The notes below the pieces were generated by a model, which worked only from the letters and a program-made list of their open reading frames with translations, was not told where the DNA came from and searched no databases. Shown one piece after another: positions 1 through 9,839 of a stretch of 32,166 nt of DNA. Both the position numbers and the translations under genes were made by a program. This DNA is from Candidatus Bipolaricaulota bacterium (GTDB lineage Bacteria; Bipolaricaulota; Bipolaricaulia; UBA7950; UBA9294): the NCBI GenBank assembly GCA_026390345.1, contig JAPLGD010000040.1, forward strand, positions 1 to 32,166. Direction: 5' to 3'. How positions within the stretch are numbered: the first letter of the stretch is position 1; each line of letters starts with the position of its first letter.

Positions 1-249
1 GGGTTCTTCGCGAACCGCTTCCTCCTGTTTGGTTTCGCCTTCGAGCTTGCGCTGATCGTCTGCATGATCTACCTCCCGCCGTTCCAGGCCCTGTTCGAGG
101 AAGGTCCGCTGCCGCTCAAGTACTGGGGATTCCTGTTCCTCTATCCACCGATCATGTTCCTCGCGGAGGAGGGACGGAAGGTGTTTGTGCGCCGGATCGA
201 ACGGAAGCGAAGTGCGGCGCGGACGTTGCCGGAGGTGACCCGTGCGTAG
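1..249 (+). CDS. Cation-transporting P-type ATPase, C-terminal fragment
   Basis: Partial gene entering from the left edge. Frame 1 is open from base 1 to the TAG at 247-249, giving 82 residues. The visible part holds two hydrophobic segments separated by a short loop containing LPPFQALFEEGPL, and ends in a basic tail (EEGRKVFVRRIERKR). In the family, this pattern of hydrophobic helix, Y-x-P-x-F-Q, second helix and E-x-x-K near the end is typical of the last two membrane helices of Ca2+/Mg2+/Na+-type P-type ATPases (Cation_ATPase_C). The catalytic DKTGT and nucleotide-binding regions lie outside the window, so the transported ion cannot be told. Two K+ transport regulators follow on the same strand, but a 163-base gap separates them and co-transcription is uncertain. 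Confidence 0.6.
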   Translation, partial: GFFANRFLLFGFAFELALIVCMIYLPPFQALFEEGPLPLKYWGFLFLYPPIMFLAEEGRKVFVRRIERKRSAARTLPEVTRA

Positions 250-412
250 ATGGAGCGGACAGGATGTGCGATGGACTGGTTGTCTAGGCCAAGCGCACGG
301 TAGGATGGGGACGCTCGTTTCCGGCGGTCGGAGGACGCCCGCGCGAGCGGGAACGAGACCCATGCAGTACCCTAGCGGGGAACGGGCGCGCCGTCCGAGG
401 TAGGAGGACGCT

Positions 413-1063
413 ATGAGAGTCATCATTGTCGGCTGTGGGCGAATGGGGTCGGAATTGGCCCATCAGCTCATTGAGGACGGCCAAGACGTGACCATGGTCG
501 ACGTGGACCCTCGAGCCTTCGACCGGCTGGGACCGTCGTTCCGGGGCAAGACCGTGGCCGGATCCGGCCTCGACCGCGACGTCCTCGCCCGCGCCGGCGC
601 CGAGCAGGCCGACGCGTTGGCCGCCGTGACGGCAAAAGACAACCGGAACATCATCATCGCGCGCGTGGCCCGGAACACATTCAACGTCCCGAAGATCGTC
701 GCCCGCCTGTACGATCCGCGGCGCGCCGAGATCTACCAGCGGCTCGGGTTGCAGACCGTGTCCTCGACCGCGTGGGGAGCGAGCCGCATCATGCAGCTCC
801 TGGGGCACCGGGAGCTCAACGTGATCTCGAGCCTCGGCACCGGAGAGGTGGAACTCGTGGAAGTGGACGTCCCGCCCCACTGGGTGGGACGAACGGTGAA
901 CAACGTCATCGTTCCGTCGGAGATCTCCGTGATCAGCGTGGCGCGGCGCGGAGAGACGTTCATTCCGATCACCGGAACGACGTTCCAGAGCGGAGACCGG
1001 TTGGTCGTCAGCGTGCTCGCCACGGCGCGGAGCCGGCTGGAGAGTCTCCTGGCGATCGTCTAG
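413..1063 (+). CDS. trkA: TrkA/KtrA-type K+ uptake regulatory subunit (first copy)
   Basis: A 216-residue cytoplasmic NAD(H)/nucleotide-binding subunit that gates Trk/Ktr potassium channels. The N-terminal Rossmann fold (RCK_N, residues 1-120) begins with VGCGRMGS, the G-x-G-x-x-G/S dinucleotide loop, and has an acidic residue at the end of beta-2 (VDVDP). The C-terminal RCK_C domain (about 135-216) carries VELVEVDVP and the ending typical of TrkA_C. The length fits single-RCK KtrA/TrkA proteins rather than the doubled E. coli TrkA. The ATG is preceded by GGTAGGAGG, a strong SD. It lies 14 bases upstream of a second trkA-like gene, and the pair probably supplies the two halves that are fused in E. 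coli TrkA. No TrkH/KtrB channel gene is in the window. Confidence 0.85.
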   Translation: MRVIIVGCGRMGSELAHQLIEDGQDVTMVDVDPRAFDRLGPSFRGKTVAGSGLDRDVLARAGAEQADALAAVTAKDNRNIIIARVARNTFNVPKIVARLYDPRRAEIYQRLGLQTVSSTAWGASRIMQLLGHRELNVISSLGTGEVELVEVDVPPHWVGRTVNNVIVPSEISVISVARRGETFIPITGTTFQSGDRLVVSVLATARSRLESLLAIV

Positions 1064-1077
1064 GAGAGGAGGCAACC

Positions 1078-1749
1078 GTGTTCGTCCTGATCGTGGGCGG
1101 AGGAAAGACAGGCGCACACCTCGCCGGACTGCTTCTGGCCGGCGGGAACACGGCGGTCATCGTCGACCCGCGGCCGGAGATCACCGAGCCTCTGCGGCAG
1201 CGCTTCCCGCGCGACATGATCGTGACCGGGGACGGGGCCGACCCGAAGGTGCTCATTCAGGCGGGAATCAAGAAGGCCGACGTCGTGGCCGCGGTCACCT
1301 CAGACGATGAGGACAACCTTGTCGTATCCACGATCTCCCGCTTTGAGTTCATGGTGCCGCGCGTGATCGCCCGCGTGAACGACCCCGACAACGCCTGGTT
1401 GTTCACGCGCGACATGGGCGTTGACGTGGCCCTCAACCAGGCCGACTTGATGGCCAAGCTGATCGCGGAGGAGATGTCGATCGGCGACATGGTAACGCTC
1501 CTCAAGCTGCGCCGCGGCCAGTACTCGCTCATCGAGGTCAAGGTTGCCCCTGGATCGATTGCCGACGGCAAGGCCGTGCGAGACCTAGATCTTCCGTGTG
1601 ACTGCGTGCTCGCTGCGATCCTGCGCAAGGGCGACCTCATCCTCCCACGTGCCGACACGGTGCTTCAGCCGGTCGACGAGGTTCTGGCGATCGTGCGCCC
1701 GGATCAGCAGGCCGACCTTGAACGGCTTGTCGCGCGCCCGGACGAGTAG
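1078..1749 (+). CDS. trkA: TrkA/KtrA-type K+ uptake regulatory subunit (second copy)
   Basis: A 223-residue paralogue of the preceding gene. It has an N-terminal Rossmann/RCK_N fold with VGGGKTGAHLA as the nucleotide loop and the VIVDPRPE beta-2 end, followed by RCK_C (SLIEVKVAPGSIADGKAVRDL). I chose the GTG at 1078 because GGAGAGGAGG lies directly upstream and because the protein then starts exactly at the first beta strand. The open frame extends back to 772, but that part overlaps the first trkA in another frame and has no family resemblance. The 14-base spacing argues for one transcript with the upstream copy. The pair may form a heteromeric gating ring. The partner channel is not seen here. 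Confidence 0.85.
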   Translation: MFVLIVGGGKTGAHLAGLLLAGGNTAVIVDPRPEITEPLRQRFPRDMIVTGDGADPKVLIQAGIKKADVVAAVTSDDEDNLVVSTISRFEFMVPRVIARVNDPDNAWLFTRDMGVDVALNQADLMAKLIAEEMSIGDMVTLLKLRRGQYSLIEVKVAPGSIADGKAVRDLDLPCDCVLAAILRKGDLILPRADTVLQPVDEVLAIVRPDQQADLERLVARPDE

Positions 1750-1766
1750 GGGTGCCGGGCCTCTCG

Positions 1767-1795
1767 TTGACGGGCGTCCCATGCGTTCATAGAAT
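1767..1795 (+). promoter_or_regulatory. Sigma70-type promoter for frr and probably the atp operon
   Basis: TTGACG at 1767-1772 (5 of 6 consensus bases) and TAGAAT at 1790-1795 (5 of 6) are separated by exactly 17 bases. The expected start site near 1802 lies just before the GAGGTG SD of frr, so the leader would be about 14 nt. No later promoter of similar quality is seen before atpI. Co-transcription of frr and atp is therefore an inference from spacing. Confidence 0.6.
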
Positions 1796-1815
1796 TCGGC
1801 GTTGAGGTGCAGAGC

Positions 1816-2373
1816 ATGCCAGAACAAGTGCAGCGCGAGATGGCCGAGCACATGAAGAGGACGCTCGACGTTCTCAAGGAGCATCTCGCGAAAGTTCAGA
1901 CCGGACGGGCGAATCCTGCGATGGTGGACGACGTGATGGTCGACTACTACGGGACCCGGACGTCGCTTAAGCAGCTGGCGACGATCTCGGCCCCCGACGC
2001 GAACCTGCTCGTCGTGCAGCCGTACGACAAGACGCAGATGGCGGCCGTCGAGAAGGCGATTCTCGCCGCCGACCTCGGCCTCAACCCGGCGAGCGACGGC
2101 AACGTGGTTCGCATCAAAGTGCCCAAGCTGTCCGAGGAGCGCCGACGCGAGCTCACGAAGGTCATCAAGGCCCGTGCCGAGGAGACGAAGGTTGCCCTGC
2201 GCAACGTCCGCCGTGAAGCGAACGAGAAACTGGACGCGATGAAGAAGGACGGCACGCTCTCGGAGGATGCCCATCGCCGCTACCGCGACAAGACCGACGA
2301 AGCGGTTCGCGAGGCCTCGCAGACGGTTGACACCCTGATCGAGCAGAAGTCGAAGCAGATCCAGACGATCTAG
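1816..2373 (+). CDS. frr: Ribosome recycling factor
   Basis: 185 residues, the same length as E. coli RRF. Acting with EF-G, it splits post-termination ribosomes into subunits. Family hallmarks are visible: an N-terminal helix ending in LAKVQTGRANPAMVDDVMVDYYG, then PLKQLA-like SLKQLATISAPDANLLVVQPYDK, the NPASDGNVVRIKVPKLSEERRRELTK equivalent (residues about 95-120), and a long helical hairpin with RR-x-ANEKLDAMKKDG. I prefer the ATG at 1816 because GAGGTG at 1804-1809 is its natural SD. A GTG at 1807 would add three residues but overlaps the SD. Its usual partners tsf and pyrH are absent and an ATP synthase operon follows after 17 bases, which is an unusual context. Confidence 0.95.
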   Translation: MPEQVQREMAEHMKRTLDVLKEHLAKVQTGRANPAMVDDVMVDYYGTRTSLKQLATISAPDANLLVVQPYDKTQMAAVEKAILAADLGLNPASDGNVVRIKVPKLSEERRRELTKVIKARAEETKVALRNVRREANEKLDAMKKDGTLSEDAHRRYRDKTDEAVREASQTVDTLIEQKSKQIQTI

Positions 2374-2390
2374 GCTGGACGACGCTTGCC

Positions 2391-2777
2391 GTGCCTACCC
2401 TGCGTCGCATCCCCGGAACAAGCCGCATCCTCGCCCCGGGTCTCGCGGTTCTCATCTGTGCGGTTCTTGCTGGAATCCTCGTCGCGCTGGGGCAGACGGC
2501 AGCCGCGGCGGGAGTGGGATTGGGTCTTCTTCTCTTCCTTCTCAACACGTTCTTCCTTGTTGCCACGCTCCAATCGCTCGTCGCACGCGACGCGGCTCAC
2601 GGAGCGCCGATGCTGGCGGCCACGTCGAGTGCCGCACGGCTCCTGCTCCTCGGCATCGCCCTTGCCGTGATTGCCGTCGTTCTGGGTTCTGACGTGTTCC
2701 TCGGGGCGGGTGGAGGATTGATCGCGGCGCAGATAAGCTTGCTCCTCAGGCGATCCGGTTCAGAGGGAGGGGCGTAG
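2391..2777 (+). CDS. atpI: AtpI-like membrane protein (ATP synthase subunit I)
   Basis: 128 residues with a GTG start and four hydrophobic segments (about 13-33, 37-60, 75-98, 101-118), separated by short polar loops with the basic residues expected for cytoplasmic sides. Position is the main argument: it lies immediately before atpB and overlaps it by one base (TAGTG), where atpI sits in most bacterial atp operons. AtpI is known as a small, poorly conserved factor that assists c-ring assembly or Mg2+ supply. Sequence conservation alone would not identify it. It starts 17 bases after frr and has only a weak SD, so translation may be coupled to frr. Confidence 0.6.
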   Translation: MPTLRRIPGTSRILAPGLAVLICAVLAGILVALGQTAAAAGVGLGLLLFLLNTFFLVATLQSLVARDAAHGAPMLAATSSAARLLLLGIALAVIAVVLGSDVFLGAGGGLIAAQISLLLRRSGSEGGA

Positions 2778-3496
2778 TGCGCGAGCAGCTCGGCAGACTC
2801 CTGGAGCGTCTCGGGCAGAAGGAGGTCGCGACCTGGCACATCGGCGGCTTCGCGATCCAAGTTGATCCGAAGACGATCGTCATGTCCGGGATTGCTTCCA
2901 TCCTCGTCCTCATCCTCGCCCTGTTCCTGCGCCGCGCGCTTCGACAGCCGATCGAGGAGAAGCCGAACCGCACGCAGGGAGCGCTCGACATCGCGATGGA
3001 CCTGCTGGACAGCCAGCTCCTCGGCAACTTCAGCTCGCCCGGCTTCGGAGCGCGAATGCTTCCCTTCATCGGAACGCTCTTCCTCTACATCCTCGCGTCG
3101 AACTGGCTCTCGCTTCTGCCGGGCCTGGAGGCTCCGACGGCGGATCCCAACGTGACGCTCGGGCTCGCCCTCATGGTCCTCGTCATGTCGCACTACTACC
3201 TAGTTCGCACGAAGGGATTGCGCGGGCTCGGCAAGGAGTACTTCAGCCCGTGGTGGCTGTCTCCGATCAAGATCCTGTCGGAGGTCGTCGCGCGACCCCT
3301 GTCGCACGGCTTCCGTCTTTTCGGCAACGTGTTCGCCGAGATGGTGCTTGTCACGATCTTCCTTGCGAAGCTGGAGCCGTTCGTCGTCCCCATCGGACTG
3401 CGCGCGATCTTCGGAATCGGCTTCGGACTGATCCAGGCGTTTGTGTTCACGATCTTGACGGTCGCCTACATCAACCTCGCGATCGAGAAACATTAG
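2777..3496 (+). CDS. atpB: F-type ATP synthase subunit a
   Basis: The 239-residue integral membrane stator subunit that forms the proton half-channels of Fo. The essential Arg is R180 in PLSHGFRLFGNVFAEM (equivalent of E. coli R210). The partner Gln is Q220 in GLIQAFVFTIL. An amphipathic N-terminal region is followed by about five hydrophobic helices (35-52, 95-116, 126-143, 185-205, 208-235). The GTG start overlaps the TAG of atpI by one base, so translation is probably coupled. Length and motif order are normal for compact bacterial subunit a. Confidence 0.95.
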   Translation: MREQLGRLLERLGQKEVATWHIGGFAIQVDPKTIVMSGIASILVLILALFLRRALRQPIEEKPNRTQGALDIAMDLLDSQLLGNFSSPGFGARMLPFIGTLFLYILASNWLSLLPGLEAPTADPNVTLGLALMVLVMSHYYLVRTKGLRGLGKEYFSPWWLSPIKILSEVVARPLSHGFRLFGNVFAEMVLVTIFLAKLEPFVVPIGLRAIFGIGFGLIQAFVFTILTVAYINLAIEKH

Positions 3497-3504
3497 GAGG
3501 GTTC

Positions 3505-3783
3505 ATGGTTCAGGAAGCGCAAGTAGCAGCAGCAGGGGTCAGCGGTGCGGACCTCGTCCAAGTGGCGAAGTTTCTCGCTGCCGGGCTGTGCATGGGGATC
3601 GGGTCGCTCGGGCCGGGCATCGGGATTGGAAACGTCGTCGCCCACGCGCTGGACAGCACGGCCCGCCAGCCGGAGATGCGGGCGCCGCTTTTCAGCACGA
3701 TGATCATCGGATGCGCTTTCGTCGAGACCACGGCAATCTACGCGCTCCTCGTCTCGATCATTCTTCTGTTCGTCGCGAAGTAG
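3505..3783 (+). CDS. atpE: F-type ATP synthase subunit c
   Basis: A 92-residue hairpin of two membrane helices that oligomerises into the rotor ring. Helix 1 (about 20-46) carries the glycine motif GIGSLGPGIGIG, the polar loop has the invariant RQP (54-56), and helix 2 (about 64-90) has the ion-binding Glu E74 in FVETTAIYALL. The helix-1 position that is Gln in Na+-type rings (P-x3-Q) is Ile41 here, as in H+-type rings. The residues after the Glu are T-T with Tyr79, a partly Na+-like neighbourhood. TAGGAGG four bases before the ATG is a near-perfect SD, suited to the high copy number of subunit c. Confidence 0.95.
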   Translation: MVQEAQVAAAGVSGADLVQVAKFLAAGLCMGIGSLGPGIGIGNVVAHALDSTARQPEMRAPLFSTMIIGCAFVETTAIYALLVSIILLFVAK

Positions 3784-3796
3784 GAGGAAGGAACCC

Positions 3797-4327
3797 ATGG
3801 GCGCTGAGTGGGGCAAGATCATCGACTTCAACTGGACGCTGGTCATCAATCTCCTTCAGTTCGCGGTCTTGCTGGTCCTCCTGCGATGGCTCCTCTGGAA
3901 GCCGGCGATCAAGTACATCGACAAGCGTCGCGAGCTGATCGCGTCGAGGATGGCGGCGGCCAAGACGTCCGAAGAGAAGGCGGGCGAACTTGTCGTCGAG
4001 CGCGAAGCCGAGCTCGTGACCGCGAAGAAGGAGTCGGTTGCGATCCTCGAGGAGGCCCGCGAGCGCGCCGAGAAGAGCTTCGAGGACGCCAAGCAGCGTG
4101 CCAAGGAAGAGGCCGATCGCATCCTCGCCGACGCGCGAGTGCAGATGGAGCACGAGAGGGATCGTGTGCTAGCCGACCTCAAGGCACAGTACGCGGAGAT
4201 GGTCGTCCTCGGGACCGAACGGGTCCTCAGCCGTGAGGTGCGGGTCGAGGATCACCGACGGCTCCTCGACCAGTTGCTTGCGGAGATCGATGAGGCCGCG
4301 CTGGACGGGGTGAAGGAGAAGCGGTGA
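3797..4327 (+). CDS. atpF: F-type ATP synthase subunit b
   Basis: The 176-residue peripheral stalk subunit. A single N-terminal membrane helix (about 13-34, following IDFNWTLVINLLQF) is followed by a long charged coiled coil rich in Ala, Glu, Lys and Arg (about 40-165). The sequence LLWKPAIKYIDKRRELI matches the conserved junction after the membrane helix (W-K-P-x-x-x-x-x-x-x-R). Only one b gene is present, so the stalk should be a b homodimer as in E. coli. GGAGGAAGG precedes the ATG. The stop codon overlaps the atpH GTG (GTGA). Confidence 0.93.
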   Translation: MGAEWGKIIDFNWTLVINLLQFAVLLVLLRWLLWKPAIKYIDKRRELIASRMAAAKTSEEKAGELVVEREAELVTAKKESVAILEEARERAEKSFEDAKQRAKEEADRILADARVQMEHERDRVLADLKAQYAEMVVLGTERVLSREVRVEDHRRLLDQLLAEIDEAALDGVKEKR

Positions 4328-4818
4328 GATCCCGGGACGTCGCGCGGAAGATTGCCGAGGACCTCTACGCCCTCGCGGCCGAGGAGAAGACGACCGACGC
4401 CTTGGAGCGGGAGCTTCGGCAGATCGCCGCCTCGACCGACGAGACACCGCGAGCCGAGAGCCGGGCCGCAGAGCTCGTCAAGACGGCGTTTCCAGACGCA
4501 AGCGATGGTTTCCGCCACTTGATGGGGCTTCTCATCCGCGACCTCGTTCTCGGCGAGTTCTTGTCCGTGCGTGCCGAGGCGGAGGGAATCGTTCGCGTGC
4601 GCGTCGTGACCGCCCAGCCGCTGTCGGACGACGAGCGGAAGCACCTTGCGGAGAAGCTTGAGCACGCCCTGAAGGCCCGGGTGAAGCTCGAGGAGAGCGT
4701 CGATCCGGCGGTCCTGGCTGGCGCGCGAGTTGAGGTTGAGGGACGAACGTTGGACGGAACGCTGAAGGCGAGGCTCGATCGGCTCCATCAGACGCTCGGG
4801 CAATCGGGGGACGCATGA
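4324..4818 (+). CDS. atpH: F-type ATP synthase subunit delta
   Basis: 164 residues, slightly shorter than E. coli delta (177). It connects the b stalk to the top of the alpha/beta hexamer. The N-terminal helical bundle begins with [14 protein letters not shown]. The conserved C-terminal OSCP/delta signature is clear: [17 protein letters not shown], then [20 protein letters not shown] and a final [13 protein letters not shown]. It overlaps atpF by GTGA at 4324-4327 and atpA by ATGA at 4815-4818, so the three genes are translationally coupled. Confidence 0.92.
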   Translation: MRSRDVARKIAEDLYALAAEEKTTDALERELRQIAASTDETPRAESRAAELVKTAFPDASDGFRHLMGLLIRDLVLGEFLSVRAEAEGIVRVRVVTAQPLSDDERKHLAEKLEHALKARVKLEESVDPAVLAGARVEVEGRTLDGTLKARLDRLHQTLGQSGDA

Positions 4819-6395
4819 CGACGCACAAGGACGAAATCGCCGCGATTCTGAAGGAACACCTGCGCGGCTTCCGCTACGATTTGGAGACGCAAGAGGTCGG
4901 CGTCGTCGCGGAAGTTGGGGACGGAATCGCCCACGTCTACGGGCTCGATCGCGTCATGTTCTCGGAGATCACGACCTTCGGGGACGACGTGTACGGGTTG
5001 GTCTTGAACCTGGAGGAGGAGAGCGTCGGCGTCGCCCTGTTCGGGGACACCGAGCGGGTGAAGGAAGGCGATGAGGTGCGCCGCACCGGCCGCGTTCTGG
5101 AAACGCCGGTTGGGGAGGCCTTCCTCGGCCGTGTCGTCGATCCGCTCGGTCGACCGCTCGACGGCAACGGGCCGATCGTGGCGACGGGGAAGCGCACGAC
5201 CGACGCCAAGGCGCCCGGCGTCATCGATCGGCAGCCCGTGGACACCCCTCTCCAGACCGGGCTCAAGGCCATCGACGCCATGACGCCCATCGGCCGCGGG
5301 CAGCGCGAACTGATCATCGGCGACCGGCGCACTGGCAAGACGGCGATCGCCCTCGACACGATCATCAACCAGAAAGGGAAGAACGTACATTGCGTCTACG
5401 TCGCGATCGGCCAGAAGGCCTCGACCGTGGCGCGCATCGTGGACACGCTCGTGCGGCACGACGCGCTCTCCTACACGATCGTTGTCGTCGCCGACGCCCA
5501 CTCCCCGACGCCGATGCAGTACTTGGCTCCCTACGCCGGCTGCGCGATGGCCGAGTACTTCACGTACAAGGGCGACGACTCGTTCATCGTCTACGACGAC
5601 CTCTCGAAGCACGCCGTGGCCTACCGCGAGATCGCGCTTCTCCTGCGGCGGCCTCCCGGCCGCGAGGCGTATCCAGGCGACATCTTTTACACCCACTCCC
5701 GCTTGCTGGAACGCGCGGCCCGACTGGCCGATCGGCCTGACGAACGGGAGGCGGGCGAGGACATGCCCGAGTCCGAGAACGGGCGGGCCGTGATGCTGCC
5801 CCGCGAGGTTCACGGAGGGTCGCTTACGGCGTTCCCCATCATCGAGACGAAAGCCGGCGACATCACGTCGTACATCCCGACGAACGTAATCTCCATCACC
5901 GACGGGCAGATCTACCTTGAGACGAACCTGTTCAACCAGGGCGTCCGTCCGGCGATCAACGTCGGGTACTCCGTGTCGCGCGTCGGCGGAGCGGCGCAGA
6001 TCCGCGCCATGTCGCAGATCGCCGGGGAGCTGCGCCTCGAGCTGTCGCAGTACCGCGAGCTCGAGGCGTTCGCCGAGTTCTCGTCGGACTTGGACGAGGA
6101 ATCCAAGGCTCAGCTCGCCCGCGGCGACCGGCTGATGCAGGTCCTCGGACAGGGGCAGTACCAGCCGATGCCGGTCGAAGATCAGGTCCTCTCGCTCTAC
6201 GTCGCGGTGAAGAACCACTTGGCCGACGTCGAGGTTCCAGCCGTGCGGCGCTTCGAGGAAGAGTGGTTGCGCTACCTCCACGAGAAGCGCGACGACCTCG
6301 TCCGCGAGCTGCGCGAGAAGAAGGAACTGACCTCCGAGTTCTGCGCCAAGCTCGAGACTGCCGTTGCCGAGTTCAAGAAGCGTTTTGGAGCGTAG
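4815..6395 (+). CDS. atpA: F-type ATP synthase subunit alpha
   Basis: The 526-residue regulatory nucleotide-binding subunit of F1. Domains in order: N-terminal delta-binding helix and beta barrel (about 1-95), nucleotide-binding domain with Walker A GDRRTGKT at 169-176 (the Q-x-x-T-x-K version typical of alpha reads RRTGKT here), and a C-terminal helical domain. The [17 protein letters not shown] block is the ATP synthase alpha/beta signature and supplies the arginine finger region (SVSRVG). It is somewhat longer than E. coli alpha (513). An antisense open frame across 4788-6698 is a codon-bias shadow. Confidence 0.97.
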   Translation: MTTHKDEIAAILKEHLRGFRYDLETQEVGVVAEVGDGIAHVYGLDRVMFSEITTFGDDVYGLVLNLEEESVGVALFGDTERVKEGDEVRRTGRVLETPVGEAFLGRVVDPLGRPLDGNGPIVATGKRTTDAKAPGVIDRQPVDTPLQTGLKAIDAMTPIGRGQRELIIGDRRTGKTAIALDTIINQKGKNVHCVYVAIGQKASTVARIVDTLVRHDALSYTIVVVADAHSPTPMQYLAPYAGCAMAEYFTYKGDDSFIVYDDLSKHAVAYREIALLLRRPPGREAYPGDIFYTHSRLLERAARLADRPDEREAGEDMPESENGRAVMLPREVHGGSLTAFPIIETKAGDITSYIPTNVISITDGQIYLETNLFNQGVRPAINVGYSVSRVGGAAQIRAMSQIAGELRLELSQYRELEAFAEFSSDLDEESKAQLARGDRLMQVLGQGQYQPMPVEDQVLSLYVAVKNHLADVEVPAVRRFEEEWLRYLHEKRDDLVRELREKKELTSEFCAKLETAVAEFKKRFGA

Positions 6396-6398
6396 GCC

Positions 6399-8703
<2,305 letters not shown>

Positions 8704-8782
8704 GTTCGTCGAGACGACGCAGGTCTGTGCCGGTGTCCCTGCGAGCTACGACGCAGCCGTGGCCCTTGAGCTGCGGAGGGAA

Positions 8783-8811
8783 TTGATGGTGGTTCAGGCA
8801 GCCTCTATAAT
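8783..8811 (+). promoter_or_regulatory. Strong sigma70-type promoter for the tRNA pair
   Basis: TTGATG at 8783-8788 and a perfect TATAAT at 8806-8811 are spaced by 17 bases. The predicted start site near 8818 is three bases before the first base of tRNA-Cys. This is the best promoter match in the window and suits stable RNA genes. Confidence 0.8.
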
Positions 8812-8820
8812 CACTCGGCC

Positions 8821-8891
8821 GGCGGCGTAGCCAAGCGGTAAGGCAAGGGACTGCAAATCCCTGATCAGCGGTTCGAGTCCGCTCGCCGCCT
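8821..8891 (+). tRNA. tRNA-Cys (GCA)
   Basis: Full cloverleaf of 71 nt. The acceptor stem GGCGGCG (8821-8827) pairs with CGCCGCC (8884-8890). The anticodon arm is AGGGA-CTGCAAA-TCCCT with anticodon GCA, and the T arm has the loop TTCGAGT. The discriminator base is T, the identity element of tRNA-Cys. The 3' CCA is not encoded (CAC follows) and must be added by a nucleotidyltransferase. Confidence 0.96.
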
Positions 8892-8903
8892 CACCCATCC
8901 CGA

Positions 8904-8979
8904 GGGTGGTTAGCTCAGTTGGGAGAGCGCATGCTTGACGTGCATGAGGCCACAGGTTCGAGTCCTGTACCACCCACCA
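8904..8979 (+). tRNA. tRNA-Val (GAC)
   Basis: Full cloverleaf of 76 nt including an encoded CCA at 8977-8979. The acceptor stem GGGTGGT (8904-8910) pairs with ACCACCC (8969-8975), and the discriminator is A. The D arm is GCTCAGTTGGGAGAGC, and the anticodon arm CATGC-TTGACGT-GCATG shows GAC. The T loop is TTCGAGT. It lies 12 nt after tRNA-Cys and is probably processed from the same precursor. Confidence 0.96.
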
Positions 8980-9000
8980 CGCCGCAGGGCTCCGCGTATG

Positions 9001-9024
9001 ACGCCGCGGGCATACCTGCGGCGT
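9001..9024 (+). terminator. Rho-independent-type terminator after the tRNA pair
   Basis: A 10-bp stem (9001-9010 with 9015-9024, one G-T pair) closes a four-base CATA loop and is followed by TTCTC. An alternative longer-range pairing of 8980-8988 with 9015-9023 is also possible, so two competing hairpins share the 3' arm. It ends 31 bases before the next coding sequence. Confidence 0.65.
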
Positions 9025-9055
9025 TTCTCATCATTGCGCTGGGGAGGCCAGTCCG

Positions 9056-9829
9056 GTGGAACGCGCCAGGGAACTCAGCCGCCCGTACATGAACCGAGAG
9101 GGCGTTGTCGGAATCTACGTCGTGGGTTCGGCGACGCGCCCGCACCGCGACGACCTCTCGGACTACGACATTGAGGTTGTCCTCGAAGACCCGGCGTACG
9201 CACAGACCCCCGATGCCGAGCGACAGGTCTTCGCGTACAAAGACAGCGAGCCGAAGGTCGTCGACTACGAGTTCTACCTGCGGCCGTGGAGTGAGTTCCT
9301 CGCGCTCGTCTCGTCGGCCCAGGACCTGTTCCACTACCCGTACCAGCACGCTGTCATCCTCCATGACCCCGACGGGAGGATTGCTTCGATCGTTCGGCGT
9401 CTCGCCGAGCTTCCGGAAGAGATCCGACACGATCGCCTGCGCGTGCACTACCTTGAGTTCCGCTTCGCGCTCGGCCGGGCTCGGAAGACGGAGCGGCGTG
9501 GAGGCGACCTCAACCTGCGTCTCTTGCGCGGCGACGCCGCCTCGGCGCTCGTCAAGGTCCTCTTCCTTGCGGCGCAGTCGTGGCCGGCGACCCATCATTG
9601 GGTTGGGCAGGAGCTCCGCCTGCTCGGCGTCCCCGAAACCCTTCTCGAGAACGTGGAGTCGACGTTCCGCGATCCTTCCCAGGAACGAACGAGAGGTCTG
9701 GTTGATGCGGTCGGTGCTTGGCTCGACGAGCGAGGAGAAACCTTCCACCACCACACGGACGCCCTGATCACGTGGGCGTTCCACCGTTCCGAAGGGAAGG
9801 GCGCGTTCGAGCGGTGGGCCGGCCGCTGA
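9056..9829 (+). CDS. Nucleotidyltransferase-fold protein (DUF4037-like)
   Basis: 257 residues, GTG start with GGGGAGG 8 bases upstream. The N-terminal part matches the minimal polymerase-beta nucleotidyltransferase core: GS at 24-25, then D36 and D38 (DYDIE) as metal ligands, and D70 (KVVDYEFY) as the likely third Asp. The remainder (about 95-250) is predicted helical and resembles the helical half of stand-alone nucleotidyltransferases of the DUF4037 or kanamycin-nucleotidyltransferase type. Such proteins transfer NMP to small molecules, proteins or tRNA, but the substrate cannot be read from sequence. No HEPN or MntA-type toxin partner lies beside it, which argues against a toxin-antitoxin pair. 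Its 3' end nearly meets the convergent dockerin gene (10 bases between stops). Confidence 0.65.
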   Translation: MERARELSRPYMNREGVVGIYVVGSATRPHRDDLSDYDIEVVLEDPAYAQTPDAERQVFAYKDSEPKVVDYEFYLRPWSEFLALVSSAQDLFHYPYQHAVILHDPDGRIASIVRRLAELPEEIRHDRLRVHYLEFRFALGRARKTERRGGDLNLRLLRGDAASALVKVLFLAAQSWPATHHWVGQELRLLGVPETLLENVESTFRDPSQERTRGLVDAVGAWLDERGETFHHHTDALITWAFHRSEGKGAFERWAGR

Positions 9830-9839
9830 CGGCGGATAG

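Noticed and set aside
772-1077. Extension of the second trkA frame back into the first gene
   Set aside because: It is in an overlapping frame of the first trkA; the GTG at 1078 has a clear SD and gives the proper Rossmann start.
284-1117. Open frame antisense to the first trkA gene
   Set aside because: Repetitive Arg/Asp/Gly composition typical of a shadow frame; the plus strand holds an intact Rossmann protein.
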